A DNA stretch of 64,000 nucleotides from an uncultured Lachnospiraceae bacterium (GCA_910588825.1 CAJURF010000004.1:21702-85701); one strand, 5' to 3'; positions 8,670 through 17,744 are shown, numbered from the stretch's first letter. The notes: generated from the letters alone by a model not told the origin. Numbers and translations: made by a program.

Positions 8670-9259
8670 AGATTTTCTATAATCTGATGGAACTGGCTGC
8701 CGCAGCGCTCCATCTCCCCCAGCACTGACTGAATCCCCTGTTTTGTCTTATGCCAATTTTCCCGGGTAATCCCGTCTGTCTCACTGGGCGCCACAAAAAA
8801 TTCTGTCTCCGGAAACAGAAGCTGATAATACATCAAACACCTGCGTGCGTGATAATTTTTACAGCAGAGAATTCCTTTCCTGATATCCAGCCCTTTTCCT
8901 TCTGTAACCTGCCTGGAATAGATGGCATTTTCGTAGGTGTAGGAAGCCTGTTCTTCTCTCAGTATGCAGGACTCTTTCACCCCGTTTTTTACCAGAACAT
9001 CTTTCAGAAATTCCCACTCTGTTTCATACGTTTTTTCATAGCGCTCTTTCTGACTCAATACCCCGGAAAATTTTCCGCTTAAAATGCTGTACCTGCCGCT
9101 GGGCAGTACCCAGGGGGCCAGGCCGTCCTTCCACAGCCTGGCTGCCTGTTCTGCCATCTGGGGATATCCATTTCCCGGCACAAAAATCATGTCCGCCGGT
9201 TTTACCTGTGTTTCCACAAAGATAAAATCTGTAATCTGGTCCAAGAACTTCTCATACAT
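8651..9259 (-). CDS. DUF218 (YdcF-like) domain protein
   Basis: A 202-residue soluble protein with the DUF218/YdcF fold signature: an early MIFVPGNG strand-loop, a middle region with EEQASYTYENAIYSR (the family's conserved SxxTxEN-like element), and KNYHARRC followed by a C-terminal half matching the family. DUF218 proteins are of uncertain function and some bind SAM. No signal peptide or membrane helix is present, unlike SanA/ElyC members. The ATG overlaps the end of the DUF362 gene by eight bases, and GGAG lies eight bases upstream, so the two are translated from one message. Its last four codons lie in the terminator stem. Confidence 0.8.
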   Translation of the reverse strand: MYEKFLDQITDFIFVETQVKPADMIFVPGNGYPQMAEQAARLWKDGLAPWVLPSGRYSILSGKFSGVLSQKERYEKTYETEWEFLKDVLVKNGVKESCILREEQASYTYENAIYSRQVTEGKGLDIRKGILCCKNYHARRCLMYYQLLFPETEFFVAPSETDGITRENWHKTKQGIQSVLGEMERCGSQFHQIIENLGHENC

Positions 9260-10364
9260 TTAAGTACTCCTTTAGAAATTCATAGATTTCATCCGGCATG
9301 GGCGGACATCCCGGAAGGTGCTTCTCAAACTTACTGGTACAGTTTCCGATTCCCAGACCGCCGGACTGTCCCTGATACCCCTGCCCGATACAAATTTTGT
9401 CATCTAGTTTCTCCAGCAGGCCTTCTTCTTGCATCCGGTTCAAAACCGGAATAAGATAACCGTAACATGCACTGCAGGAATCCACTTCCTCCACCGCATC
9501 CTGCACTTCTACTACTTTTCTGGGACCCAAAAGAGACGGCTCCTGAACACCATACGACGAAAGCTCCCCTTCCTGCCATTTTCTCACCCGGGCCTGTTTC
9601 CAGTCGCCGCAGCCTGCCCCCAGCTTTTCCGCCATGCCGATATACGGAACGTCTTCTTTTCGATACCCCATCTGCTGACACACCCATGCATCCGCCAGAA
9701 CCGGGTCCCTGGCTGTCAGTATCTGATTGCACACTACCGGATTGCCTCCGTCCTCAAAGTCCAGGTCTCCGCAGATATGGTCAATCACAATAAAATCCTG
9801 ATGAATTCCCGCCGCCAGGTGGGCAATGGGCCGGTGCAGACCCAGCTGATGAAACCGCCTTTTTTCCTTGTTGGGAATCAGCCCTTTCAGGTTTTTCAAC
9901 GCACAGGTGATTTTCGTCTGGCAGTGGCCTTTCCATACCGGTACATTGATTAGAAAATCAATTTGGTCCACACAGGAGCACACTGATAGTTCCATGCCTT
10001 TACAGTCTTTTTTCTTCCAAGAATCTTTCTGAGTATCGATGAATTCTACCTGATAGAACCGGCAGAGTTTATCATAACCGCAGACCCGGATGGATTCTGA
10101 TGTTTTTGCCCCCACCCAGGAGCTCTCCGCCAGGACGATGCGGCTGACGCCGTACATCTGGAGATATTCGATTATTCCCGCTATCACTTCTGTATGGGTG
10201 GTGGCTCCATAAGAAGCCTCCGTAGGTGACACCAGATTGGGCTTGATTCCCACAGTACAGTTTTTATCCGGTATATGGCCGATTAAATCTGACGCTTCTA
10301 AAAGCTCCCGGGTCATTTTCTTGTAGTTGGTTCCCTGGCTGACCAGAATATCTTTTTGATCCAT
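9252..10364 (-). CDS. DUF362 family protein, likely iron-sulfur binding
   Basis: A 370-residue cytoplasmic protein matching DUF362: an N-terminal KPNLVSPTEASYGATTH segment, INVPVWKGHCQTKITCALKNLKG in the centre, and a DPVLADAWVCQQMGY segment. The C-terminal third has cysteines in CSACYGYLIPVL and further on in GNCTSKFEKHLPGCPPMP. These could ligate a cluster, although a classic ferredoxin CxxCxxC motif is absent. The family's reaction is unknown. The start at 10364 has GAGGTG six bases upstream; an upstream in-frame ATG has no such site. It is followed without a gap by the DUF218 gene. Confidence 0.82.
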   Translation of the reverse strand: MDQKDILVSQGTNYKKMTRELLEASDLIGHIPDKNCTVGIKPNLVSPTEASYGATTHTEVIAGIIEYLQMYGVSRIVLAESSWVGAKTSESIRVCGYDKLCRFYQVEFIDTQKDSWKKKDCKGMELSVCSCVDQIDFLINVPVWKGHCQTKITCALKNLKGLIPNKEKRRFHQLGLHRPIAHLAAGIHQDFIVIDHICGDLDFEDGGNPVVCNQILTARDPVLADAWVCQQMGYRKEDVPYIGMAEKLGAGCGDWKQARVRKWQEGELSSYGVQEPSLLGPRKVVEVQDAVEEVDSCSACYGYLIPVLNRMQEEGLLEKLDDKICIGQGYQGQSGGLGIGNCTSKFEKHLPGCPPMPDEIYEFLKEYLNV

Positions 10365-10416
10365 AAATTTCACCTCATAGTTGTTTTTTCCATCTGACTG
10401 TGATATGATCACTCAA

Positions 10417-10425
10417 TTATACCAT
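10417..10425 (-). promoter_or_regulatory. Extended -10 promoter for the DUF362-DUF218 pair
   Basis: The minus strand reads TGGTATAAT, an extended -10, about 52 bases upstream of the ATG at 10364. No good -35 is seen. Confidence 0.55.
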
Positions 10426-10480
10426 AAATACTGGTGCGGCGGCCCAGCAAAATTATTTTTGTTAAAGGAGGTTAGATACT

Positions 10481-11845
10481 ATGCATACCCCTCGTAAAAG
10501 TAAAATAGATTCCTCCTCAGACCGCATTACTGAGGGAATTATCTGGAAACAGCTGTTAATTTTCTTTTTTCCCATTGTATTGGGAACTTTTTTTCAACAG
10601 CTGTATAATACTGTAGATACCATCATTGTAGGGCGCTTTGTGGGGAAAGAAGCCCTGGCCAGTGTTGGAGGCTCTGCCGGACAGCTGTCCAATCTGGTCA
10701 TCGGATTTTTCACCGGGCTTTCCTCCGGCGCAGCTGTGGTTCTCTCCCAGTTCTGGGGGGCAAAAAATGAAAAAAGTGTCAAGGAAAGTGTACATACTGC
10801 TTACGCGTTTTCCATAGCCGCCAGCCTGGTCATCACATTGGCTGGAATCATCAGTGCTCCTGCCCTGCTGCGGTGGATGAATACCCCGGAAGAATTGATG
10901 ACAGGTTCACTTATTTACCTGCGCATTTATTACGGCGGTATTTTGTTTTCCTTTATCTTTAATACAGGCTCTAGTATTCTGCGGGCTTCCGGGGATTCCC
11001 GCCGTCCCTTGTATTATCTGGCCGTCTGCTGTCTGATTAACATTGTGCTGGATGTGGTTCTGGTGCTGGCATTTGACCTGGGCATCGCCGGTGTTTCCAT
11101 TGCCACAGTGGCCGCCCAGGCTGTCAGCGCCGGACTGGTGACCCGGACTTTGATGAAGGAAAAGGGCGGACTCCATCTGGAACTGGGCAGAATCCATTTT
11201 TCCAGAAGAATGCTGAAATCCCAGCTCTACATCGGCATTCCCGCAGGCATCCAGACCACTATGTACAACATTTCCAACATCATTATCCAGGCCGCCCTGA
11301 ACCGGTTCGGCACGGATACCATGGCCGCATGGGCCGCCTATGGAAAACTGGACGCCATCTACTGGATGATCAGCGGCGCCTTCGGTATTGCCATCACCAC
11401 ATTTGTGGGACAGAATTATGGTGCCGGAAAATATAAACGCCTGAAGAAAAGCGTCTGGGTCTGCATGGGGATGGAATCTGTCATTGCTGGGGGTCTCATT
11501 GCCTTTTTGTTTTTCCTGCGTACTCCCCTGTTCGGTATTTTTACCACCGATGCAGACGTGGTGAAAATCGGTTCTCAGATGCTGCAGATGATCGCGCCTT
11601 TTTACCTGGTTTATGTGATTGTGGAAATCTCCTCCGGAGCTCTGAGGGGAATCGGCGATGTGGTCATCCCCACCATCATTATCCTGTGCAGTATATGCAT
11701 CCTGCGAAGTGTCTGGATTATGATCGCCATGCCCATATGGCCGGTACTCACCACCATTTTAGTCAGCTATCCGGCCACATGGCTTCTCAGCAGTATCTTA
11801 TTTTTTATATATTATAATTGGCGGATACGGAAGCTTCCGTCGTAA
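10481..11845 (+). CDS. MATE family multidrug/metabolite exporter
   Basis: A 454-residue inner-membrane protein with about twelve hydrophobic segments in two homologous halves. The first half has the family start region (QLLIFFFPIVLGTFFQQLYN, then VDTIIVGRFVGKEALASVGG), and the second half repeats the pattern with TMAAWAAYGKLDAIYWMISGAFG. MATE proteins export drugs or metabolites in exchange for Na+ or H+. The substrate cannot be told from sequence. The ATG follows AAAGGAGG at good spacing. It is a single gene closed by a hairpin terminator and stands just before the AT-rich island. Confidence 0.93.
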   Translation: MHTPRKSKIDSSSDRITEGIIWKQLLIFFFPIVLGTFFQQLYNTVDTIIVGRFVGKEALASVGGSAGQLSNLVIGFFTGLSSGAAVVLSQFWGAKNEKSVKESVHTAYAFSIAASLVITLAGIISAPALLRWMNTPEELMTGSLIYLRIYYGGILFSFIFNTGSSILRASGDSRRPLYYLAVCCLINIVLDVVLVLAFDLGIAGVSIATVAAQAVSAGLVTRTLMKEKGGLHLELGRIHFSRRMLKSQLYIGIPAGIQTTMYNISNIIIQAALNRFGTDTMAAWAAYGKLDAIYWMISGAFGIAITTFVGQNYGAGKYKRLKKSVWVCMGMESVIAGGLIAFLFFLRTPLFGIFTTDADVVKIGSQMLQMIAPFYLVYVIVEISSGALRGIGDVVIPTIIILCSICILRSVWIMIAMPIWPVLTTILVSYPATWLLSSILFFIYYNWRIRKLPS

Positions 11846-11854
11846 AATACGAAC

Positions 11855-11894
11855 AGAGCACAGTTACCGCTTATGTGTACGGCAGCTGTGCTCT
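11855..11894 (+). terminator. Terminator after the MATE gene
   Basis: A stem of about 13 pairs (AGAGCACAG... with ...CTGTGCTCT, two G-U pairs further in) is followed by TTATTCTTTT. Confidence 0.8.
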
Positions 11895-12057
11895 TTATTC
11901 TTTTGCCAAGCAGAAGCAGGCTGCTGAGACTGTAATAAAGAACTTTTAACTGTCCAGAATATTAATCAACTAACAAGTGTTAAAATCCCATGCCTCCACA
12001 GCTATAAATCCATAAAAAAGAAGCGTCAATAATAATTTAACAAATTTTAAATAGTTA

Positions 12058-12088
12058 TGGACAAACACAGATTTTTGTGTTTTAATAT
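12058..12088 (+). promoter_or_regulatory. Candidate promoter and operator of the accessory island
   Basis: A perfect inverted repeat AAACACA-6-TGTGTTT occupies 12063-12082. A -35-like TGGACA starts at 12058 and -10-like A/T sequence (TAATAT) ends at 12088, so a bound dimer would sit inside the promoter. It is about 65 bases upstream of the first island gene. The -10 is not well defined, and no regulator gene is visible nearby. Confidence 0.4.
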
Positions 12089-12148
12089 AACATAATTAAT
12101 ATAGTGGTACATTTAGAAAACAATCATATAATAATGAAGGAGGTAAAC

Positions 12149-12313
12149 ATGGCAGAACATGACGTTTATGGAATGAGGGTAGACAGATTCCTTGCGGAAA
12201 TGCCGAAAATCCCAAAGGGTAAGAAGACCATTTGGAAAACAGAAAAAGAGAAGGAAGAGAACCAGAGGAGAGTGGAAGAAGCAGCAGAGAAATATAATAG
12301 TTTGCCCAATTAA
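12149..12313 (+). CDS. Small charged protein, first gene of the island
   Basis: A 54-residue hydrophilic protein that I do not recognise. It has a Lys/Glu-rich, probably helical middle (WKTEKEKEENQRRVEEAAEKY) and no membrane segment or cysteine. The start at 12149 follows AAGGAGG with six-base spacing, much better than an upstream in-frame codon at 12104. It is 119 bases before the 1157-aa gene on the same strand with no terminator between them, so the two probably share a transcript. It could be a small accessory, antitoxin-like or regulatory partner, but nothing in the sequence proves this. Confidence 0.6.
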   Translation: MAEHDVYGMRVDRFLAEMPKIPKGKKTIWKTEKEKEENQRRVEEAAEKYNSLPN

Positions 12314-12432
12314 AACTGGGGCAAAATGTGTCAGCATGTTAAGAACACCTGAAATTTGGGTATCATTGACAATACGAAGCATTTTGCGTCAGTTTGTTTT
12401 TTGGATGAGGGGTACTTTGAGGAGAAAAAGGT

Positions 12433-15400
12433 ATGGACAAGTATAAAACCTGCATTTTGGAACTGGTAAGGAATAATGGGGTATTGCAGGAGGAAAAGAG
12501 CGAATCAGCCCGATTCCTGATGTTTGATTATTTTGATATACTTTATTATAAGGAGCTGGAAGGGGATGAGAAGCATTATATGAACTATTTTTCCCTAGGC
12601 GATCCTTTTAAAAATGATAAAGATTACAAGGTGTCCTATAAGTTTTTGGGCTTATATCAAAAATGGAAAAAGATTGAAGAATCTGCAGACCCTTTTTTGC
12701 CTGGAGTGTCTCAGCAGTTATCAGATAAACCATTTTTAGGAATTGTACAGATTAGTCTATGTACAGAAAGCTTTGTTAAAAAAAATATTACGGATGGGGT
12801 GGAAGAATTTCTGGAATTTTGTGAAAAAAAAATTGAAGAAATTGCAACAGCCACATGCAAAGATTCAATCAAATGTCTGTACCGGAGTACAAATACAGGC
12901 GACTTTTGCCTTGTTCTGCGCACAAGCTGTGTGGAAAAAATTTACCAAACAGCGCTTGAGCTAAACAGATATGTCAATACCTGTGAAAAGGAAGACCAGT
13001 TCCAGGTAAAGTTTTGCACGTATACAAGCGTAGGCCTGGAATGTGCGATAGGGGAGGATGGAAAATATTGTACGTTAAATAAAGAATTTATAGAGAAAAA
13101 TAGAGAACTGAAGGTTGCATTGAGGTTTTCTGCCTCATCCTCTTTAGCGGAAAAGCTCAATCGTCTGAAACAGACGCAGGAGAACAAAGAGGAATATGAA
13201 GTAAAAAAGGGAGTGTTTGGCAGATACGATTATTTGATCCATGTCAGTATCCAGGAATTTGCAGATATTTACCCGATTTTATGTGAAAAGAAGTTAGGCA
13301 GACCAAAAGTTGTTGCCACGGTGAAAACAGAATTACAGGAAATTATCAGTGATAGCAGCGTTAAAAACATTAATGAACGGATTTTGGTGAGTTTAGGTTC
13401 TTTTAATGTACAGAATAAGAGGGCAGATAGCACAGAAAACACGACGCAGGAAAATGAAATAGACCGTCGAAATAAAAAGCTATTTAAAAATATTATCAAC
13501 TTAAAGGAGAAGAAAAACTGTTTTTCTGAAGAGTATCGGACATTTTGCGACTTATTCCGGGGGACAAGAGAACTGTACAAAACTTTTTCTTCCATTGGGA
13601 TAGAGGAGGATGCATATATCAATTGGCTGATTTTTTATAATGATATGGAAATACTATGCCGTAACCTAAACCATTGGATTGAAAGAGTAGAAGATGGGGC
13701 GAAATCAGACAGACCAGAAGAAAACAGGAAATGGAGGATTTCCACCCTGAAAAATTGGAGAAATAATATACAGTCAATCAATGAATATACACAACTGGTG
13801 CAAAATGTAAATTATCAGAACTACCAGTCTCCAATCTACGAAATACAAACTCAGAGCGATACGGAAAAGCTGCTCGTAGCTTACCGGGAGGTTATGGAAG
13901 TCTATTTTGATTCTTATAAAGAGAATCAGGAACAGAATGAGCATATACATCCAATCATATACCCGGATTTGTCCAGAAACACTGTGGAGGTAACAGCAAG
14001 TTTCCTTCCGATTGAAGGAGTGCAGAAGTGTGAGCGCATGGCTGTATGCACCGTACCTTCCTTTGAATATTTTGGGAGGTTATATGATTTGCTTCCATGG
14101 ATCATGCATGAATCTTCTCACCATGTAAGGGTATTATCCAGAGAGGTGAGGAACCGGTTTGTCATACAGTATGATATGAGCTATATTTTCCGTCAGGTGG
14201 TTGCAGATATCCTGAAAGAGCTGTCGGATGATAAATTTTATGGAGGGTTAGGGAAAGCAGAAGATGATTTGGTAGAAAGTTTTATGATGGCGCTGAAAGA
14301 TATATACCAAACGGAAGAACTAGAAAAATATAAAAAATGTAATTTTGAAGTTTTGGTAAAAGAATTGGAAAAGTGGCTGAAAGACCTGTTCCAGATGGAA
14401 AAGCATGACACTTTTTCTGTGAAGTCGACAGATATGGATGATATGTACCGAGATGCGTGCAATGTATTGCTGAATGAGTATCGGTCCTATGGAAAAGTGA
14501 ATGAAAAGTTATGTAACGATTTTGAGCGATTGTATAAAAGAAGCGGTGGGATGAAGCTTGTGGAAGAGCTGATAGAAAGGATACTGAAGGTCTACCAAGA
14601 AGATTTGCAGGAATTACAAGAAATCCCTGTTACATCATACATAAAATTGGAGGATTTCATGCTGCCTCAGAAAATGTTAGAAGAACGGCTGGAGGTATTA
14701 TGGAAATATAGGAAAGATAATCCATTTGGACATAGATTAATAGAGTATTCTTATTCGGTGAAAAAGCTGTTCCGGGTCTATTGTACCTTAAAAGAACTAA
14801 GTGATGAAGATTCTACGGGAAATGATTTCAGGAAAGACTTTTTGGAAAAAACAGCCAAGTATTATGAAAAAAAGATAGAAGAGCATGGGGAAGAAGAAAC
14901 TTTAAAAGACCCGAGCATAACCTATGTCTTAAGGCGTCTTGGCCTGCAAAATAAAAATTCTCACGAATTTGTAGAAGTGATGGATGAAATGCTCCAAAAG
15001 TTTGACGGGAGCAGGATATGGGATTTCCATAAACTAAGAATTGGGACATACCGAGAGGCGTGTGCTGATTTGTTTATGGCTATTTCGCTGCATATGACAG
15101 CTTTTGGTTATTGCAACCAAGTATTCCATACCATCAGCGCTGCAAGGCTACAGATAGATGAATATGATTATGAAAATATCAACTATGCCCGTATGCGTGT
15201 GATTGCTGCTGTACTTTTATGCAATGATGACCCTAAGTTGAAATTGGGAACAAAAGGGGATATCGTGTCTGTCAATGGGGAAAAACTCTTGAAACAGGGC
15301 GATAAGTATTGCCTGAATACCTTAAAATGCATTCAGAGAGAAATAGAGGAATCAGAAGAACTGAAAGCTGTCGAGCAAACGAAAATACAGAAATTCCTTG

Positions 15401-15906
15401 GGGCTATCTATGGGCAGATTCAGGGCTATCTGGAAAATCCGGATGGGGAGACATATCAAAGCATGCTGTTATACCATTTGTTGCACCATGAAAAAGGGAA
15501 CCTTAGATCGCGTACAAAAAAGATATGGGATGAAAATCAGGATATAACAAAGATTTGCAAAAATTACAAACATTTATTTTGGAGGATAGAATGCTTCTTG
15601 GTAGGATTGAGCTATATTATGGAAACAAAAGAAATCCGTGTAGAGAAAGATATCTACGATTATATGAGCAATGTCTATAAAAAGGCGCATGCCAAAGAAG
15701 ATACAGAAAAAGGGGATTGTGAGTTAGGATGCTGTTGGGAAAACGGATTGCCAAAGTATTTACTGGAACCAAAAGAAAAAATTGGGGAATTTTACAACGA
15801 GCCAGAGATGATGTATACAGAAAGACCAGCGCAAAAGTTGGAAAATACCATTGATTTTATCCAAAATTACTATTATCATAACCGTTTTCGGTTGGGCAGC
15901 TCATAA
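12433..15906 (+). CDS. Unrecognised 1157-residue protein with HExxH motif (putative metallopeptidase effector)
   Basis: I do not recognise a named family. Residues about 105-230 show alternating strands and helices with an RSTNTGDFCLVL hairpin and a later YTSVGLEC strand, resembling a degenerate GGDEF/cyclase-type palm without its acidic metal ligands. A charged helical region follows (about 300-540). At 559-563 is HESSH, an HExxH zinc motif flanked by LLPWIM. At 875-879 lies EACAD, which could supply the third Glu ligand as in gluzincin-type peptidases; the 310-residue gap is unusually long. There is no signal peptide or clear membrane helix. GAGGAG precedes the ATG. Codon use is strikingly AT-rich compared with flanking metabolic genes, suggesting transfer. 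An FRG-domain gene follows. Confidence 0.75.
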   Translation: MDKYKTCILELVRNNGVLQEEKSESARFLMFDYFDILYYKELEGDEKHYMNYFSLGDPFKNDKDYKVSYKFLGLYQKWKKIEESADPFLPGVSQQLSDKPFLGIVQISLCTESFVKKNITDGVEEFLEFCEKKIEEIATATCKDSIKCLYRSTNTGDFCLVLRTSCVEKIYQTALELNRYVNTCEKEDQFQVKFCTYTSVGLECAIGEDGKYCTLNKEFIEKNRELKVALRFSASSSLAEKLNRLKQTQENKEEYEVKKGVFGRYDYLIHVSIQEFADIYPILCEKKLGRPKVVATVKTELQEIISDSSVKNINERILVSLGSFNVQNKRADSTENTTQENEIDRRNKKLFKNIINLKEKKNCFSEEYRTFCDLFRGTRELYKTFSSIGIEEDAYINWLIFYNDMEILCRNLNHWIERVEDGAKSDRPEENRKWRISTLKNWRNNIQSINEYTQLVQNVNYQNYQSPIYEIQTQSDTEKLLVAYREVMEVYFDSYKENQEQNEHIHPIIYPDLSRNTVEVTASFLPIEGVQKCERMAVCTVPSFEYFGRLYDLLPWIMHESSHHVRVLSREVRNRFVIQYDMSYIFRQVVADILKELSDDKFYGGLGKAEDDLVESFMMALKDIYQTEELEKYKKCNFEVLVKELEKWLKDLFQMEKHDTFSVKSTDMDDMYRDACNVLLNEYRSYGKVNEKLCNDFERLYKRSGGMKLVEELIERILKVYQEDLQELQEIPVTSYIKLEDFMLPQKMLEERLEVLWKYRKDNPFGHRLIEYSYSVKKLFRVYCTLKELSDEDSTGNDFRKDFLEKTAKYYEKKIEEHGEEETLKDPSITYVLRRLGLQNKNSHEFVEVMDEMLQKFDGSRIWDFHKLRIGTYREACADLFMAISLHMTAFGYCNQVFHTISAARLQIDEYDYENINYARMRVIAAVLLCNDDPKLKLGTKGDIVSVNGEKLLKQGDKYCLNTLKCIQREIEESEELKAVEQTKIQKFLGAIYGQIQGYLENPDGETYQSMLLYHLLHHEKGNLRSRTKKIWDENQDITKICKNYKHLFWRIECFLVGLSYIMETKEIRVEKDIYDYMSNVYKKAHAKEDTEKGDCELGCCWENGLPKYLLEPKEKIGEFYNEPEMMYTERPAQKLENTIDFIQNYYYHNRFRLGSS

Positions 15907-15907
15907 A

Positions 15908-16400
15908 TGATTTCTGACACAAAATGGCATAACTCCATCCCAGGATATATCTTTGGATGATCATACGGTCATAGAAAGTGACGATACTACTGGTTTTGTC
16001 AGCATATTTTTCCGTAAGCAGCATGAGTACGTCCTCCAATATTTTCTTCTATTGTATTTGAGCACTCCCGGAAACTCAAACGGTAAGGTGCTGCTTTGGT
16101 ATGAGGCCGCATTCCATGGAAGCCAGGACAGCCACATGATAGAAGATGCGCTGCAGGCCCCCCTCAAAGTTAAAAGGGATATCTTTCCCGTCCATGATCC
16201 GTTTTTCGATAGATTCGGTGATTTTGGGCTTTGCCTCCTGGGCTTTCTATTTTTTCCCTTTGGGCTTATCCGGCTTTTTACCGTTGTGGGAAGAGGGGAA
16301 CAGTTTGTCCCGGGCATATAAGTCGGCTACAGGTGTAGTCCAGAGCCTGTCCACCCAAAGGATAAGGGATGGCTTCTTAACTACAAGGGGGCGTGTTTGG
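15908..16400 (-). pseudogene. Decayed coding fragment of unknown family
   Basis: Read on the minus strand, one frame gives protein-like sequence from about 16400: a Lys/Pro start, then LWTTPVADLYARDKLFPSSHN, a Lys-rich stretch, a stop near 16250, then RIMDGKDIPFNFEGGLQRI and IFYHVAVLASMECGL. Further stops follow, then MLLTEKYADKTSSIVTFYDR near the end. At least three in-frame stops and no start or ribosome site mark it as a remnant. The base composition is richer in GC than the large ORF beside it, so it probably has a different origin, such as an old mobile-element or host gene. I cannot name the parent family. It lies antisense between the 1157-aa gene and the FRG gene. Confidence 0.5.
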
Positions 16401-16554
16401 CGGCTGGCGTATATTTTGACTTATATGTCAATACTTTTTAGAAAATAGATCAAAAAAGTTTTCCGGGATATGGAGGAAAGCGAAAAAGAAGGAAATTAAA
16501 ATTTGGAGGAAATGACCAAAAAACTTTTCCGGTTTATCTGGGTTAGGGGGGAAT

Positions 16555-17655
16555 ATGGGAGAGAAGAAACATAAAGTACAAGTCCATTATGCAGAAAGCC
16601 TGTCACAGGTCTATGACCAGATTGAGTCTATTGCTGAAGAGATTCGGAAACAAAAAGCGCAAGAACGACCGCTTCTATGGTTCCGGGGCCACTCGAATAC
16701 AAAATTTAACTTGGAACCAAGTATTTTCCGCGGATCAGAGTACTATTTTAATGAGAATGGGACTTACAGTAATAACCATTTGCGGGAGGAATACCGATTC
16801 CAAAGTTTTATGTCACGCAATTTTGACAATGTAACAGAGCGGCTGCCACAGTCCATAATTGAATGGCAGGAAATCATGCAGCATTTTTTTACAAAGACAA
16901 GGCTGATGGATTGGAGTGAATCTTTAACAGTTGCCTTGGAATTTGCGCTGGAAGCCTTTATCACTCCAGAAAAAAATTTAGAAATTGAAGAACGCAGGAA
17001 GAAACTGACCCCTGCTATTTGGATTTTGCAGCCGGATGTCCTGAATATGGACGTATATGATTCCTTTTTCCAAGATGGCAATGATTTAATCAAGAGAGTA
17101 TTAGATGATTCTCCAAAAAGGGACATACTTGCTGATAAATTGAAAAAGGAACTCAGAGACCATAAGGAGATTTATGTTAATTTATGCAATACGAATGAGA
17201 AGAACATGAATGTTTTAGTCAGTCTTTCTGCTTTAGAATATACAAGGAATACCTATGCATACAGGAAGGAACAGGCATTAGAAAAGTTAGAAATAAATCC
17301 GTTTTTTTATCTGTTGTTACGGTATTATTCTGATGGTGTCCCTGTGGAGCTGGACAAACTCCCACCGTTAGCGATCATTCATCCCTACCATAGTCAGCGG
17401 ATAAAAATGCAGCGTGGTGTTTTTACTGTGTTTCCGTATTACATACCGGATGAAATGACCATAAAGCTAAAAAAGTTTGCAGGGACATATCCGATTTCCA
17501 TGGAATATATGGATAAATGTATTCCAATATTATATAAAATCCAGATTGAAAATCCCCTGAGGATAGCAGAGGAATTAATTTTAACGGGAGCGAAACGTGG
17601 AAGTTTGTATCCTGATATGGAAAATATTTCTAAAGACATAGAGAATGTGGTATAA
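16555..17655 (+). CDS. FRG domain-containing protein
   Basis: A 366-residue protein carrying the FRG domain, named for its conserved Phe-Arg-Gly. WFRGHS is at residues 42-47, followed by LEPSIFRG. The second hallmark block QHFFTKTRLMDWSESLTVALEFAL is at 109-132, and a C-terminal block (IHPYHSQRIKMQRGVFTVF) completes the domain. The biochemical activity of FRG domains is not settled; they are common in phage, mobile and defence-associated proteins. The ATG follows AGGGGGG. The gene is AT-rich like the 1157-aa gene upstream, on the same strand, but 648 bases away across a decayed fragment. It could therefore be co-transcribed or separately expressed. A hairpin terminator follows. Confidence 0.88.
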   Translation: MGEKKHKVQVHYAESLSQVYDQIESIAEEIRKQKAQERPLLWFRGHSNTKFNLEPSIFRGSEYYFNENGTYSNNHLREEYRFQSFMSRNFDNVTERLPQSIIEWQEIMQHFFTKTRLMDWSESLTVALEFALEAFITPEKNLEIEERRKKLTPAIWILQPDVLNMDVYDSFFQDGNDLIKRVLDDSPKRDILADKLKKELRDHKEIYVNLCNTNEKNMNVLVSLSALEYTRNTYAYRKEQALEKLEINPFFYLLLRYYSDGVPVELDKLPPLAIIHPYHSQRIKMQRGVFTVFPYYIPDEMTIKLKKFAGTYPISMEYMDKCIPILYKIQIENPLRIAEELILTGAKRGSLYPDMENISKDIENVV

Positions 17656-17699
17656 TTTAAATGGATGGGGATTTAAGCACATACTCTAAAGCATAAAAA

Positions 17700-17744
17700 T
17701 TTCACCCAGCCTGTCCAGCTGACTGCCGGACAGGTTAGGTGAAA
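17700..17744 (+). terminator. Terminator after the FRG gene
   Basis: A 17-base stem with two mismatches pairs TTTCACCC...CCTGTCC with GGACAGG...GGTGAAA around an 11-base loop. The right arm overlaps the 3' end of a decayed gene on the minus strand. Confidence 0.65.

Noticed and set aside
16512..16574. A 20-codon leader-like frame overlapping the FRG start
   Set aside because: The GGAGG is only two bases from its ATG, and the product is short and shows no leader-peptide features.
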